DNA of 64,000 nt from Strix aluco (lineage: Eukaryota > Chordata > Aves > Strigiformes > Strigidae), in NCBI RefSeq assembly GCF_031877795.1, contig NC_133971.1:18015171-18079170 (forward strand), read 5' to 3'. Position 1 is the stretch's first letter. Each line of letters starts with the position of its first letter. Shown here in pieces: positions 25,290-35,994 of the stretch. The notes under the pieces are model-generated. The model did no database searches. It was not told the origin of the DNA and saw only the letters and a list, made by a program, of their open reading frames with translations. A program made the translations under genes and the position numbers.

Positions 25290-25524
25290 TCATCTGGGTA
25301 ACTTTGCAAACCCTGCAGGCAGACTGCAGCCTGGGCTTCACCACAGGACTGAGAGCAGACAGATTTCCCAAGGAGGCTGTGGGATCTCCAGCCTCGTCAG
25401 TCTTCCAAACTCATCTGGACAGTCCGAGCAACATGACACGCCTTTGTAGTGAGCTTTGCTGGGGGCTGAGGATAGGACTCGGAACCTCCAGAAGTGCCTT
25501 CTGGCCTAATTTTTTCCTGTGATT
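25290..25524 (+). repeat. CR1 LINE, 3' fragment
   Basis: From about 25365 the order of blocks (CCCAAGGAGGCTGTGGGATCTCCAGCC, then CATCTGGACAGTCCGAGCAAC, CTTTGCTGGGGG, ACCTCCAGAAGTGCCTTCTGG and TGTGATTCTGT) follows the CR1 ORF2 end and 3' UTR. The left boundary is uncertain. The ending at about 25523 fits the CR1 3' terminus. Confidence 0.72.
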
Positions 25525-26804
25525 CTGTATACTTTATTGTTATAATTTCTTTTTGCTTCTGCCACTTGTCCCAGGGAAGGCTCAAGTACACATTCAGTGT
25601 CAGGCTTGGAAAAGACCCCAGCAATAAAATAAAGAATGGGTGACAATTCAGCCAGTGCTTCATGATGTGGCTTTGCTTTACAATGTTCTGGAGGATCCTA
25701 CCCAAAATACAGTCTTGGGCTCCTCGTCGGGTCAGGTGATAGGAGAGTCTGAGACTCTTGGCAGATGCCTGAGGCTGTGGTCTCTGCCAGTTTTTCTCTT
25801 TGCTTTTTTTCCCTGCTCCTGGCCATTGCCGCTGGCTGTGCTGGGATGACCCAGTTAAAAATAACCTGGCTGAGCTATTTTTATGAGGCACATATGCTCC
25901 CCTGTCCATTTCCCTGCTGTGCCAACATGACAGGAGAGTACAGCTATGGAGTAGTACCAGGTGGTGGGGATGTGGCGATACTCTGAGCAGGTGTCACTAT
26001 CAGAGATTTTTTTATGCTGGACCCGGTTGGATGTTGCTGCCTACCTTGGGGAATGCACTGTGGTTTCAACTTTGAATACAATTGCAGTCAGAAAGCTCAT
26101 CCAGGATGGCCACTGTTTTTTTGCTGTCTCAACCCTGCCTTGTGGAGAGTGGTCTTGTTTCACTCCTGGCAGCCCTAGCCTGCCCCTGGACATAAGTGCT
26201 TAAAACTGTTTTGAGTTTCACAACACTTGGTGTATCTTCTAACGTGAACAAAATCTGCACAATATGCGTTTTGCCAAGTTTGGAGCTTTAGTATGTCCTT
26301 GGCCCTTAGTGGGCTGCTTTGAGGGTCCTCACTAGAAGGATCCTCTGAGTTGATGTAGCACCAGCTGGTGACGATGTTTGTGGGGTGCAGAGCTGCAGTG
26401 GACTCCTGGAGTCTTGCTGTTCAGTTCAGGCCAGGTCTCTGTGTAATGTTTCCCTTCCCTGGCCCAAGAGGCAAAAGTACTGGAACCCGTTTCTGCTTGT
26501 CATCCAAGCAGATGATGCCTGTGTTAGCAGAGGAGCCACTGTCTCGCCTCTCCACCTAGTACCCTCTGCGTAAGCTTTGACCTACTGCTAGCATGGGGGA
26601 AGGTCTGACATGCCTCCTCCCAGGGACACGTGTGATAGCCCATGTCCTGCCCTGGCCAGCGTGCGCTGAAAACAAGGGGCAGGAGGGACTGCTGTGCCTG
26701 CTCAGAGAAACGTCTGGGCCTCGCTGCTTTGTGGATAAGGAAATCAACACGTTTCCATCTTGAGTGACTCTGTCACCCCCTGCCTCATCTCCTCTCATTG
26801 CCTC
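25525..26804. other. CORO2A: CORO2A intron 1, unique part e
   Basis: No gene or repeat was recognised. Tandem AATAAA-like hexamers at 25623-25634 have no associated coding sequence. Confidence 0.5.
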
Positions 26805-27063
26805 GACCACCAGGAGGCAATGTGCAGGTGCAAAGAGAACATAAACTGCTGGCACCAGCCTTTCGAACTAACCCAGCCTTACTTAGCATATGAATGTTTG
26901 TGTTATGTAATACAATGAATATGTATATCCACACTCTTATAAGTTTTTGGTAAAATGTGCGGTGGGTGTGCAAACTTTGTGGAGAAATCCCCTTGCACTC
27001 TGGCCAGAGTAAACATGCCTGCTTTATAACTCTCTGAGTTGTAGAGTCTGTTTCTGCGAATCA
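26805..27063 (+). mobile_element. Truncated LTR (family 2, copy C), plus orientation
   Basis: This sequence is the reverse complement of the left third of the LTRs at 10268 and 44115. It shares the GTGCAAAGAGAACATAAACT block, the TATA-like CTTATAAG element and the terminal GAATCA. The rest of the LTR (U3 side) is missing at about 26805. The left edge is therefore a truncation or an old deletion joint, and no target duplication can be assigned. Confidence 0.78.
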
Positions 27064-28530
27064 GTGGACATGGACAAAGCATCACTTTTCATTACCTGCT
27101 TTGCCTCCGAAAATACAGAGGTTTGAGCTTATGACTGAGGCTTGGTTTGGTGAAGGGTCTTTGCCCCTACCCTTGCATTGGGGAAGGGTTCTTTGATTAT
27201 GAGGCTGCTTTACAGCACAGGAGAGGGATGTGACATGAGCGCTGTGTGACTGGTGGGGCTACCTTGTCCCTCTTGGGAAGGAGAGGGTGCCTGGGCAGGC
27301 TGCAGGCTGTGAGCTGCCGCTTCTGGGGGGTGGCACGTGTCTGTTTCTGAAACTGGATTGAAACCTTAGTCTGAGCTCCCTTAATCTGAGCCCCGTAACG
27401 GTGGGTGTGGATCCTTTAGGAGCAAAAGACAAAGAAAGGCAATTGATAAAATCAAGGCCCATCGCAGGATTGCTGATTTAAAAGGCTGGTTCCCAGCTGG
27501 CCGATTTAAAAGGCTTCCAGCTCTGGTAGCAGATAGGGTTGTTTTTCTAAGGATATGCCTCAGAGCAGCTGTAAAAAGGTCCTGCTGCCTGATAGAAAGG
27601 CGTGCTGAAAGGTTTTTATTTGCTACTGTGGATTGATTGGAGTACAGATGCTCTGGAAGACGTACTGCATTATTCATGTGGTAGATACCTTTGCTAAAAG
27701 CTAATGCACAGCTTGGAGGCTGTGAGAAGTGGTACAGTCCTTTGTGTGGTTTTGTTGAATCACTGGAGAGCCTGGATTGCTCTTAAGCTTTTTTTTTTGA
27801 ATACTGAGATTGATAAAGCAAATTGAGGAATGCGAGATCGCTTAGCTAATGGCTCTCCACCTCCTTTCTTGTTTACAAACTATTCCCAGCTTCTTTCTTT
27901 TTTTTTTTTTTTTTTTTTTTAATGCATTATTCATACAAAACAGCTTGCTAGACTGGTCCTGTTTGTGAGACTTCACCCTAACTCAGTTTTCTTGTGGCAC
28001 CAATTTAAACTGCTTCCCTGACGGGCTCAAGTGTCTGAGATGCGGTATGCATGCCAACACGTGGTTTGAAAACCAAGCGTCTGCAGTAACAGTGCCCCAG
28101 GTTGGAGTCTCCATTAATGCATATTCAGTAGTCTTACCCGTGAAGATTCCTGCTGTTGAATGTAGACGCTGGGGCACCCACCACCAGCAGCAGGGCTGTG
28201 GGACACAGCTCCTATGTTTGTGTGCTGGCCTCAGTGGGCCATCATCAAGCATGGGCTCTGAGATACAGGGCCCTCTTTTTTGGGAAGAGGCAGAACTGCA
28301 GCATGCATGCTTGTCCCAGAGATCTCCTTCTGAGCTGCTGGCATCTGGCAGTGTGCACTTCTTGCAGAAACAGCTTATACTGCAAACCCTGGAGTCAAAG
28401 ACAGGAAATGCTTTTCCTGCTTGCACCACATCTGGTGGGGAGAAGACCTTACTGGACTGAGAAAGGCAGACTTTGTTTTCCAGTTGTGGCTACTGACTTT
28501 AGTTGCATTAATCTGTGGGTGGAATGCATA
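27064..28530. other. CORO2A: CORO2A intron 1, unique part f with T23 tract
   Basis: No exon was recognised. A run of 23 T lies at 27898-27920. The frames between 28000 and 28500 are open on both strands but resemble no family and run into the CR1 that follows. Confidence 0.5.
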
Positions 28531-28534
28531 AAAA

Positions 28535-28969
28535 TCCAGCCTGGGAACTACGAGGAGCGGCTGAGGGAACTGGGGTTGTTTAGTCTGAAGAAGAGGAGGC
28601 TGAGGGGAGACCTCATCATCCTCTACAACAACCTGAAAGGAGGTTGCAGAGAGCTGGGGATGAGTCTCTTTAACTAAGTAATAAGCGATAGGACAAGAGG
28701 GAATGGCCTCAAGTTGTGCCAGAGAAGGTTTAGAATAGATATTAGGAAGCATTTCTTTACAGAAGGGGTTGTTGGGCGTTGGAATGTGCTGCCCAGGGAG
28801 GTGGTGGAGTCCCCATCCCTGGAGGTGTTTAAGAGTCACATTGACACAGCGCTGAGGGATATGGTGTAGTTGAGAACGGTCAGTGTTAGGTTAATGGTTG
28901 GACTAGATGATCTTCAAGGTCTTTTCCAACCGAGATGATTCTGTGATTCTGTGATTCTGTGATTCTGTA
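28535..28969 (+). repeat. CR1 LINE, 5'-truncated, with intact 3' tail
   Basis: Translation gives the CR1 ORF2 C-terminus ([19 protein letters not shown], then [38 protein letters not shown]) interrupted by one in-frame stop (at about 28675). The 3' UTR follows, with about four copies of the ATTCTGTG unit at 28937-28969. It belongs to the same subfamily as the CR1 inside the LTR at 47.6 kb, since most residues agree. Severe 5' truncation is usual for CR1. Confidence 0.9.
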
Positions 28970-31440
28970 TCTTTCTGTAGCTCCCTTTGCTGTCTTTTAG
29001 CAACTGGCTGTCAAGTGACATGGTCAGTGCCATGGTTCAGTGGCCAGGTTGTCCATCTGGGGACTCTGAACTGACAGCCCTCACCTCCAAGGCAACATCC
29101 TTGTAGGCAGGGTTTTGCTTCTCAGTCTACAGTTGTGGAAGAGGCAATTGCCTTTGTTTGCCCTGCATTAGGCGGAACCAAGCTGTGAACGAAGAGGTGA
29201 AAACCACATTTATTACTCTCATAACAATAAATATGTAGCCTCTGAGCTTGTAGTATGGTTTGAGATGACACGTACATATGGTATTTAAAGCTCTGGGTTG
29301 CTGCATAATCATGTTGTCTGGTCGACTTTGGATCCAAAGGAATTTATTACCGATAATTTCTCCTTGATAGTGTTGTTACAGCAGAAGTGGAATTTGGACA
29401 ACAAGGTTCATCTGGGGGTGCGTGACCTGCTCTCTTGCAGATGTGCCTAGGAGAGCATCCATGGCTTGAAAGAAACCTCAGCTTAACCTCTGAAGCTCAA
29501 AAACCATTTGGTGTGGCAGGTTTGAGAGAAGTTGGACCAGAAAAAAAACGGTCTCTGCTTATTTGGCACCCAATCCAGGAGGCTGATGGCTGGTGATGAA
29601 GTTCTGAGGACTCTGATTTTGTCTTGAAGCAGTAGATCAACACAAAGTGTGATAAAACATCTGTAAAAGGCAGGATACTGTTTCATATGTGTGTGTCTTA
29701 CAAGTTGTAGATAACACTGACATTCCTGTTTGCCTTCAGGGTTACCTTTTTGAGGATGTACTCATCTTACCTTTTGAAACTTTGAGGATGGAAGTGTGGG
29801 TGGATTTTTTTAAAAAAATACAAAAGTCAAAATGTAAACCTGAAAGTCTCAAATTAGTGAAAAATATTGCCTGGATGAGGGTTGGAGCCAGCATACCAGC
29901 CTGTAACATGGCTGTGGCAAATCCATGCACCGGGGAAAGTGAAATGCCTAGCGTAGACCAGCAGGGCCATATGGCGCAGCTGCTGTGTGCATATGCTGCA
30001 GGGAAATGACTGGCAAAGGGCAACAGATAGACATGCTGGACCTAAGAGGTGCATGATAGATTACTTGCAAAAGCAATCAAATTGGCAGGAATGCATAAAT
30101 TTTCTGAAGAAAGTGTTCTCTGGGAGCTATCCCCTACCCCTTTCTGGTGCAGGAAAAGACAATTTCTGTTTCGAAATTAAAGAGCGGTGGCTGCAATAAA
30201 AGGAAGAAGAAAAGAAAATGGGATTGATAGTGTTATCTGCGGAGCTGTAAAGTGTGAGCTGTGGTTGTTCTCTGGATTTCTAGAGCTGTTGCTTTCCGTG
30301 TACTGCAAGGCACAGACACCCTTACTTATCCTGTTATTACTGCTGGGCTTTCCAGGCCTATTTATGTGGGAATACTGTTTCAGAAGAAGCTAAAGCCTGT
30401 AATTGCATTAATACAATCACAGCAGTGTTGCTGGTCCACCTTGGCATGCAGAAACTAATCCGAAAGCGGTACTTCTCACAGGGCAAAAGGTGAAGATGCT
30501 GTTCATCCCCATCTTACCTGTAGATAAGCATGTCTGCACAGGGGCATTTGTTGGTATGCTGACCACACTCAGTGCAGACAGGGGTGTGAGGCAGTCTGTA
30601 CTGCAGAGAGCTGCTAGGATGCACAGCACTGCGGGCAAGACTTTCCACAATAGGAGCAGCAAGACTTTGTGCAGGCTGAGAAGGTGTGCTGTGACAGGAG
30701 GTGTCCTGGCTCACTGATTTGGAATTTGGACTCCTGGGTGTTGCTCCAGATCTCCAGTCACAGGTGAGACAGGAGCTCTTCTCCTGCTGCAGTTAAGACT
30801 TTCTGTGAGTGACCTGCTGACAATACAGATACTTGATGTACTGGACCTGGAGCTCAGTCTTGTGTGTTGGAAAAACCTCTTCCCGAAGCCCCATAAGAAC
30901 AAGAACTTGGAGATCCCGAAGAACTTGCACTCCTAGTAGGCTGTTAGGAACAAGCAGCAGTGTTCTGTCCTGCATGCACTCCAGTCCCTGGACCCCAGTG
31001 GATAGTGGGGTACTGGTTGCTTAGCCAGTGAATTGCCCCCTAGTTGGCTGGGCATGCCCTGTGATTACTGCAGCAGCACAGTCCCGGCTGGCAGCTTCCA
31101 ACCATACTGGCTTCTTAGATGGACAAATGCAGAGCTTTTCCCAAACATGGCTAAATTTCTCTGCAACAGCAAGAAGGAATGAGTGGTAATTTGGGCTACA
31201 GTGAGGCAGGTGAGGTTAGGCAGTGCTCATGGCATCTGTATGGGGACCCCAGTCAGTGTGGGCTGCAGGACACAGGAAGAACCATCCAAAATTAACTCAG
31301 AGCAATTAGCAAGTTGTCTCTGAGGACTCTGCAGAGGTTGGAGGACGTTTCTGAGTTCTGGATGGAGGGAAGCTTGAGCCTATCCATGAGAATATCAGAA
31401 CAACAAGAAAAAGTGAAACATGTGGCAGAAATAATGAGCT
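28970..31440. other. CORO2A: CORO2A intron 1, unique part g
   Basis: No gene or repeat family was identified. Short frames on both strands lack coding character. Confidence 0.5.
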
Positions 31441-31449
31441 GAAGGAAGC

Positions 31450-32420
31450 AGGATAAGCATGGCAAAATCAATGATGTCAACACATTCTGATTTCCTCTTG
31501 CAAAGGGTGGTGAGTGCGGTGAATGTGGAGAAGCAGGAAATGTCATTTATCTTGACTTCAGGAAAATGTTCAGTGCTGTCCCACACAATTAAGATAAGGG
31601 AATATGCTCTAGATACACCTGTCTACGGTAAGGTACATGTAAATCTGCTGAGGGAACTATAACTATACAGGAGAGCTTATGTGACAGTTAATTATCAAAA
31701 TGTGAGTATTTATTGAGAAGAGTTTTGCAGGGTTCTTCCTGCTGTCTGATGCTGTTTGGTATTTTTGTTAGCAATTAGGACAAAGGAATAAATAATAAAC
31801 AGGAAACCAGGTGGAGCAGGAAGCTTGCAGAAGGACAGGGCTCTCATTTGAAATTGCCTTGGTGAGCTGAAGAAATAGCATGGGAGAATCAGGATGCAGT
31901 TCAGTAGTAACAGGTCCAGGTCTTCAGATGATGCAGTACCATCAGACCCAGTGCAGTTCTGATGAAAAGTGTCCAGGGGCTGCAGTTCATTCCAGGCTGA
32001 ACATGATCCAGTGACATGCTATAGCAAGGAAATGATAAATATGAGCAGGAGAGTATCTGGTAAATTATAAACAAAGCATCTGTTCATTCATGTTAGTAAA
32101 ACAGATGTATCCAGTTTTAGGTGCAACTCTTTTGGAAGAATACAGATCAGCCAAAGAGAGTGGAAGCGAGGAGAACAAATTCATCAGCTGTTGAGAAAAT
32201 GTGGCTGACAGAAGAAGAATGAGGTAAAAATTGGAGAAGACTGATAAGCTATGTGTCAGCTGTGGAGGAAAGCTTGCTGCAGGAAGAAGGGAATAGTCTT
32301 TTTCCTGTGATCTGGCTAAATAGGATAAGCAAGGGGCACTGACTGCACAAAAGGAGATTTAATTTTGTAAACAGTGAAAAGGTTTGTAATCTTAAAGGCA
32401 GCTGAAGTGCAGAGATAAGT
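31450..32420 (+). repeat. Ancient CR1 LINE fragment (reverse-transcriptase region)
   Basis: At 31530-31600 a frame reads GNVIYLDFRKMFSAVPHN, equivalent to the CR1 RT block [16 protein letters not shown]. Later segments resemble the RT palm and the C-terminal LRPHLEYCVQFW region (about 32115-32150) in shifted frames. Many stops and indels show long decay. Boundaries are approximate. It probably belongs to an older lineage than the copies at 28.5 and 47.6 kb. Confidence 0.7.
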
Positions 32421-33185
32421 TTCACAGGAAGATGATGTCTGTCCATTACTGGAGAATTTTATAAAAAGATCCTTAGGGAAGAATGTAGAGAAATGAATGA
32501 GAAGAATAGGAAAAAAGATGGACTCCCAAGATATGTGATGATCTGCCTCTGTTCTATGAATTTATCCTTCCTGGGAGTCATGTAGGCACATAAATAGGGT
32601 AGTGAGAGTGTATTTTGAACTTAAGCCTGCAGCACTCAAAAAGTAGATATTTCCCATTTTTCACAAACCGCTTATCCATTTGAGGACCTTCTTGCTAACC
32701 TCATGCTGCCTTATCACCATGGTGAGGTACAATGTATTGGAAACAGAGTACACAGAAATTTTGGCTTTTGTTTGTGCAGTTTGGCTGGTGAGGCCTGGCA
32801 CGTGTTTACAAAAGGTGTGCTGGCTTTCCATCTATCTCATTTTTATCAGTATATCTGCTAACTTTGTTCTGTTTTTTACTTCTTTGATGTCGTTTTCCTT
32901 TCCCCAGCCTCTCCTGAAAACCTAACATTGATTTCTTGCTTTCCTCCAATGGTTGGATTTAAATGAGTGCACACTGTAGTAGTCCAGCTATTTTTGTTGC
33001 TTTAAGTCAGCTGTTTGAGTGGCTGCTTGTTTTCCTTCCCCTGAGCATGGACAGACTGATGAGTCCCTGGCAGGCAGTGTGTGTAACGGGAACTTCTCCC
33101 ATCTCCTTCATGGTGTAAGTACACAGAAAGTTCTGGTTCTGGTCTGCTTTCACCATATCTGCTCGGGATGCTCTCCCTAAAGATC
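32421..33185. other. CORO2A: CORO2A intron 1, unique part h
   Basis: No gene or repeat was recognised. Confidence 0.5.
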
Positions 33186-33189
33186 ACTG

Positions 33190-34165
33190 CAGATTTCACA
33201 GGGTCGTAGCATGGCTGAGGGTGGAGGCACCTTTGGCGAACATCTAGTCCAACTGCCAGCTCAAATCAGGTTCACCTACAGCAGGTTGTTCAGGGCATTG
33301 TCTGGTTGGGTTTTGAGTATCTCTAAGGATAGACACTCCACAGCCTCTCCCAGCAATATGTGCCAGTGTTTGACCACCCTCACAGTAAAAAAGTTTCTTC
33401 GTACATTTAACTACCTGATCAAGCTCAGGCTGAAGGGCCTGTTGTTCCCCAGAGCCTCTGTCTAGCCCTTTTTGAAGATAAGGGTGACATTTGCTTTCTT
33501 CCAGGCCTCAAGGATATTCCCTGATTGCCGTGACCTTTCTGAGTAAACCAAGAATGACCTTGCAACAACATGGGCCACCTTCCTCAGCTCCTGTGGGTGC
33601 ATCCCCTCAGGCTCTTGTGCATGTTCAATCTGTTTAAATGTTCCCTGACCTGATCCTGTTCCACCAAGGGTAAGTCTTCCTTGCCTTGGATTTTCCACAG
33701 GTCCCAGGGGCCCAGGATACCTGAAGTCTGGTCTTAGCAGTAAAGACTGAAGTGAAGAAGGCATTCAATGCCTCAGACTTTCTGGTGTCCTTTCTCACCA
33801 AGGCCCCATTCCCATTGCTCAGCAGGCCCACATTTCCCCTACTAGTTCTTTTGCTGATGATGTACTGGTAGAAACCTTTCATGTTACCCTTTACGTGCCT
33901 TGCCAGATTCAACTCCAGGTGGGCTTTAGCTTTCCTAAGACCAACCCTGCATCTTTGAACAGTGTCTCTATATTCCTCCCAGGACACTTGTCCCTGCTTC
34001 CCCCTCCGGGGTGTATGCTTTTTATGGTTATGAATCTTATGAGGATGTCCTGGTCTCATGCAGGTCTCATGCTGTCTTTGCTTGTTTTCTTGCATTTTGG
34101 GATGGACCATTATAAACTTGGAGGAGGTGAACCTTGAAAATCCTGCTGTGGTTGTGCTTGAGAAA
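33190..34165 (-). repeat. CR1 LINE with internal deletion, minus orientation
   Basis: On the minus strand the left part (33190-33465) is a CR1 3' end, including the ORF2 C-terminus. The right part (33466-34165) is the region before and at the start of the RT domain: VSWEEYRDTVQRC, KAKAHLELNLARHVKGNMKGFYQYI, ALNAFFTSVF, and WKKANVTLIFKKG ending in a stop at about 33465. The whole RT core that should lie between is absent, so a large internal deletion joins the two. Further upstream sequence (34000-34165) matches the commonly seen CR1 stretch with a GGAGGAGGTGAACCTTGA block. Confidence 0.82.
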
Positions 34166-34796
34166 GAATTTAGTAGCTTTTGTGCCATTTAGAAATTGTT
34201 TCTCATCCTGTTAGTTGTGCTTTTCTATATTAAATCTGCCTAAACTTGTGAGTCCCTTTCTATTTTCTTCATTTGACTGTGACTTGAACCTCTCTTGCTC
34301 ACAGTATATTGCTTTTGCTCTTGAAGAGCTCTTCAATATTTCCATGCCACCTGTAAGGACTTAACTATTTTAGCTGCTTCTACCATTCCTTTGCAACAAA
34401 CTTCCTCATTTGTGCTTGGAACTACTTCCTGAGCCAAAACAGAGTTGCAGTTAATGTTTGGGCTTTCTGCCTTCTCTGGGCAAAAGAAAAGGTTTCCTTT
34501 AAGAAAGGAGCTGAAATGCTGGAGATCTGTTACAACACCTGCATTTTCCTGGTGCACCAGCAAGCAGCCTCCTAGGTACCAGAGGACTGGAAGATGGCCT
34601 TGTGCAGTACTGCTGCCTGCTGTTAGCAGTTGTTGGGGACAAAATAACCTGTTAAATGTCCATCTCCATGATCAGTTCTTAGCAATATTTCCTCTGTAGT
34701 GACAGCAGTGTATTTCATACAGCCTTACCTAAAACCTTTCACACCCTAAGGCGAGGAATGCTTAAAATGAGATAAGACAGCATGACCCTTTTAACA
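34166..34796. other. CORO2A: CORO2A intron 1, gap between two CR1 elements
   Basis: This is AT-rich sequence with no clear assignment. It may hold decayed CR1 5' sequence continuing from the minus-strand element, but I could not confirm it. Confidence 0.4.
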
Positions 34797-35994
34797 CAAG
34801 GTTTGGATGGATAAGGGAAGAGCAACTGGCGTCATCTACCTGGACTTGTGCAAAGCATTTGACACTGTCCCACAGGACATCCTTGTCTCTAAACTGGAGA
34901 GACATGGATTTGATGGATGGACCACTTGGTGGATAAGGAATTTGCTGGATGGTCGCACTCAGAGAGTTGTGGTCAACAGCTCAATGTCTGAGTGGAGAGC
35001 AGTGATGAGTGATGTTCCTCAGGGGTTGGTGTTGGGACCAGCGCTGTTTAACATCTTTGGTGGTGACATGGACAGTGGAATTGAGTGCACCCTCAGCAAG
35101 TTTGATGATGACACCAAGCTGTGGTGCGGTCAACACACTGGAGGGAAAGGATGTGCCATCGAGAGGGACCTTGACAGGCTTGAGAGGAGGGCCTGTGCAA
35201 ACCCCATGAAGTTCAACAAGGCCAAGTGCAAGGTCCTGCACATGGGTCGAGGCAATCCCAAGCACAAATACAGACTGTGCGAAGGGTGGATTGAGAGCAG
35301 CCCTGAGGAGAAGCACCTGGGCGTGATAGTGGACGGAAAACTGACTATGAGCCAGCAATGGGTGCTTGCAGTCCAGAAAGCCAACTGTATCCTGGGCTGC
35401 ATCAGGAGAAGTGTGGCCAGCAGGTTGAGGTTGAGGGAGGTGATTCTCCCCCTCTACTTCACTCTCATGAGACCTCACCTGGACTACTTTATTGGGCCCC
35501 TGACATAAGAAGGACATAGACCTGTTGGAGTGAGCCCAGAGGAGGCCACGAAGATGATCAGGGGGCTGGAGCACCTGCCTTGTAAAGACAAGCCGAGAGT
35601 TGGGGTTGTTGATCCTGGAGAAGAAAAGGCCCTGGGGAGACGTTATAGTGGCCTTCCAGTGCTTGAAGGGGGCCTACAGAAAAGGTAGGGAGGGACTCTT
35701 TAACAGGGAGTGTAGAGATAGGATGAGGGGTAATGGTTTTAAACTGAGAGAGGGTAGATGTAGATTAGATGTAAGGAAGAAATTCTTCACTGTGAGGGTG
35801 GTGAGACACTGGCACAAGTTGCCCAGAGAGGTTGTGGCTGCCCCCTCCCTGGCAGTGTTCAAGGGCAGGTTGGACGGGGCTTTGAGCAACTTGATCTAGT
35901 GGAAAGTGTCCCTGCCCATGGCAGGGGGGTTGGAACTAGATGATCTTTTATGGTCCCTTCCAACCCAAACCATTCTAGGATATGATTCTATGTC
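34797..35994 (+). repeat. CR1 LINE, 5'-truncated, most of the reverse transcriptase retained
   Basis: A 233-codon frame (34807-35508) covers the RT fingers and palm: [66 protein letters not shown] and LMRPHLDYF. It then breaks by frameshift. The C-terminal part continues in another frame (RGNGFKLREGRCRLDVRKKFF, LPREVVAAPSLAVFKGRLDGALSNLI, 35600-35899) and the 3' end shows an ATTCTATG-type tail at about 35985. The catalytic FADD box reads FDDD (35101-35112). The element cannot encode a working protein. Confidence 0.92.

Noticed and set aside
28156..28677. 173-codon plus-strand frame
   Set aside because: Its C-terminal part is the CR1 ORF2 remnant beginning near 28535, and the N-terminal part is unrelated unique intron; an accidental fusion.
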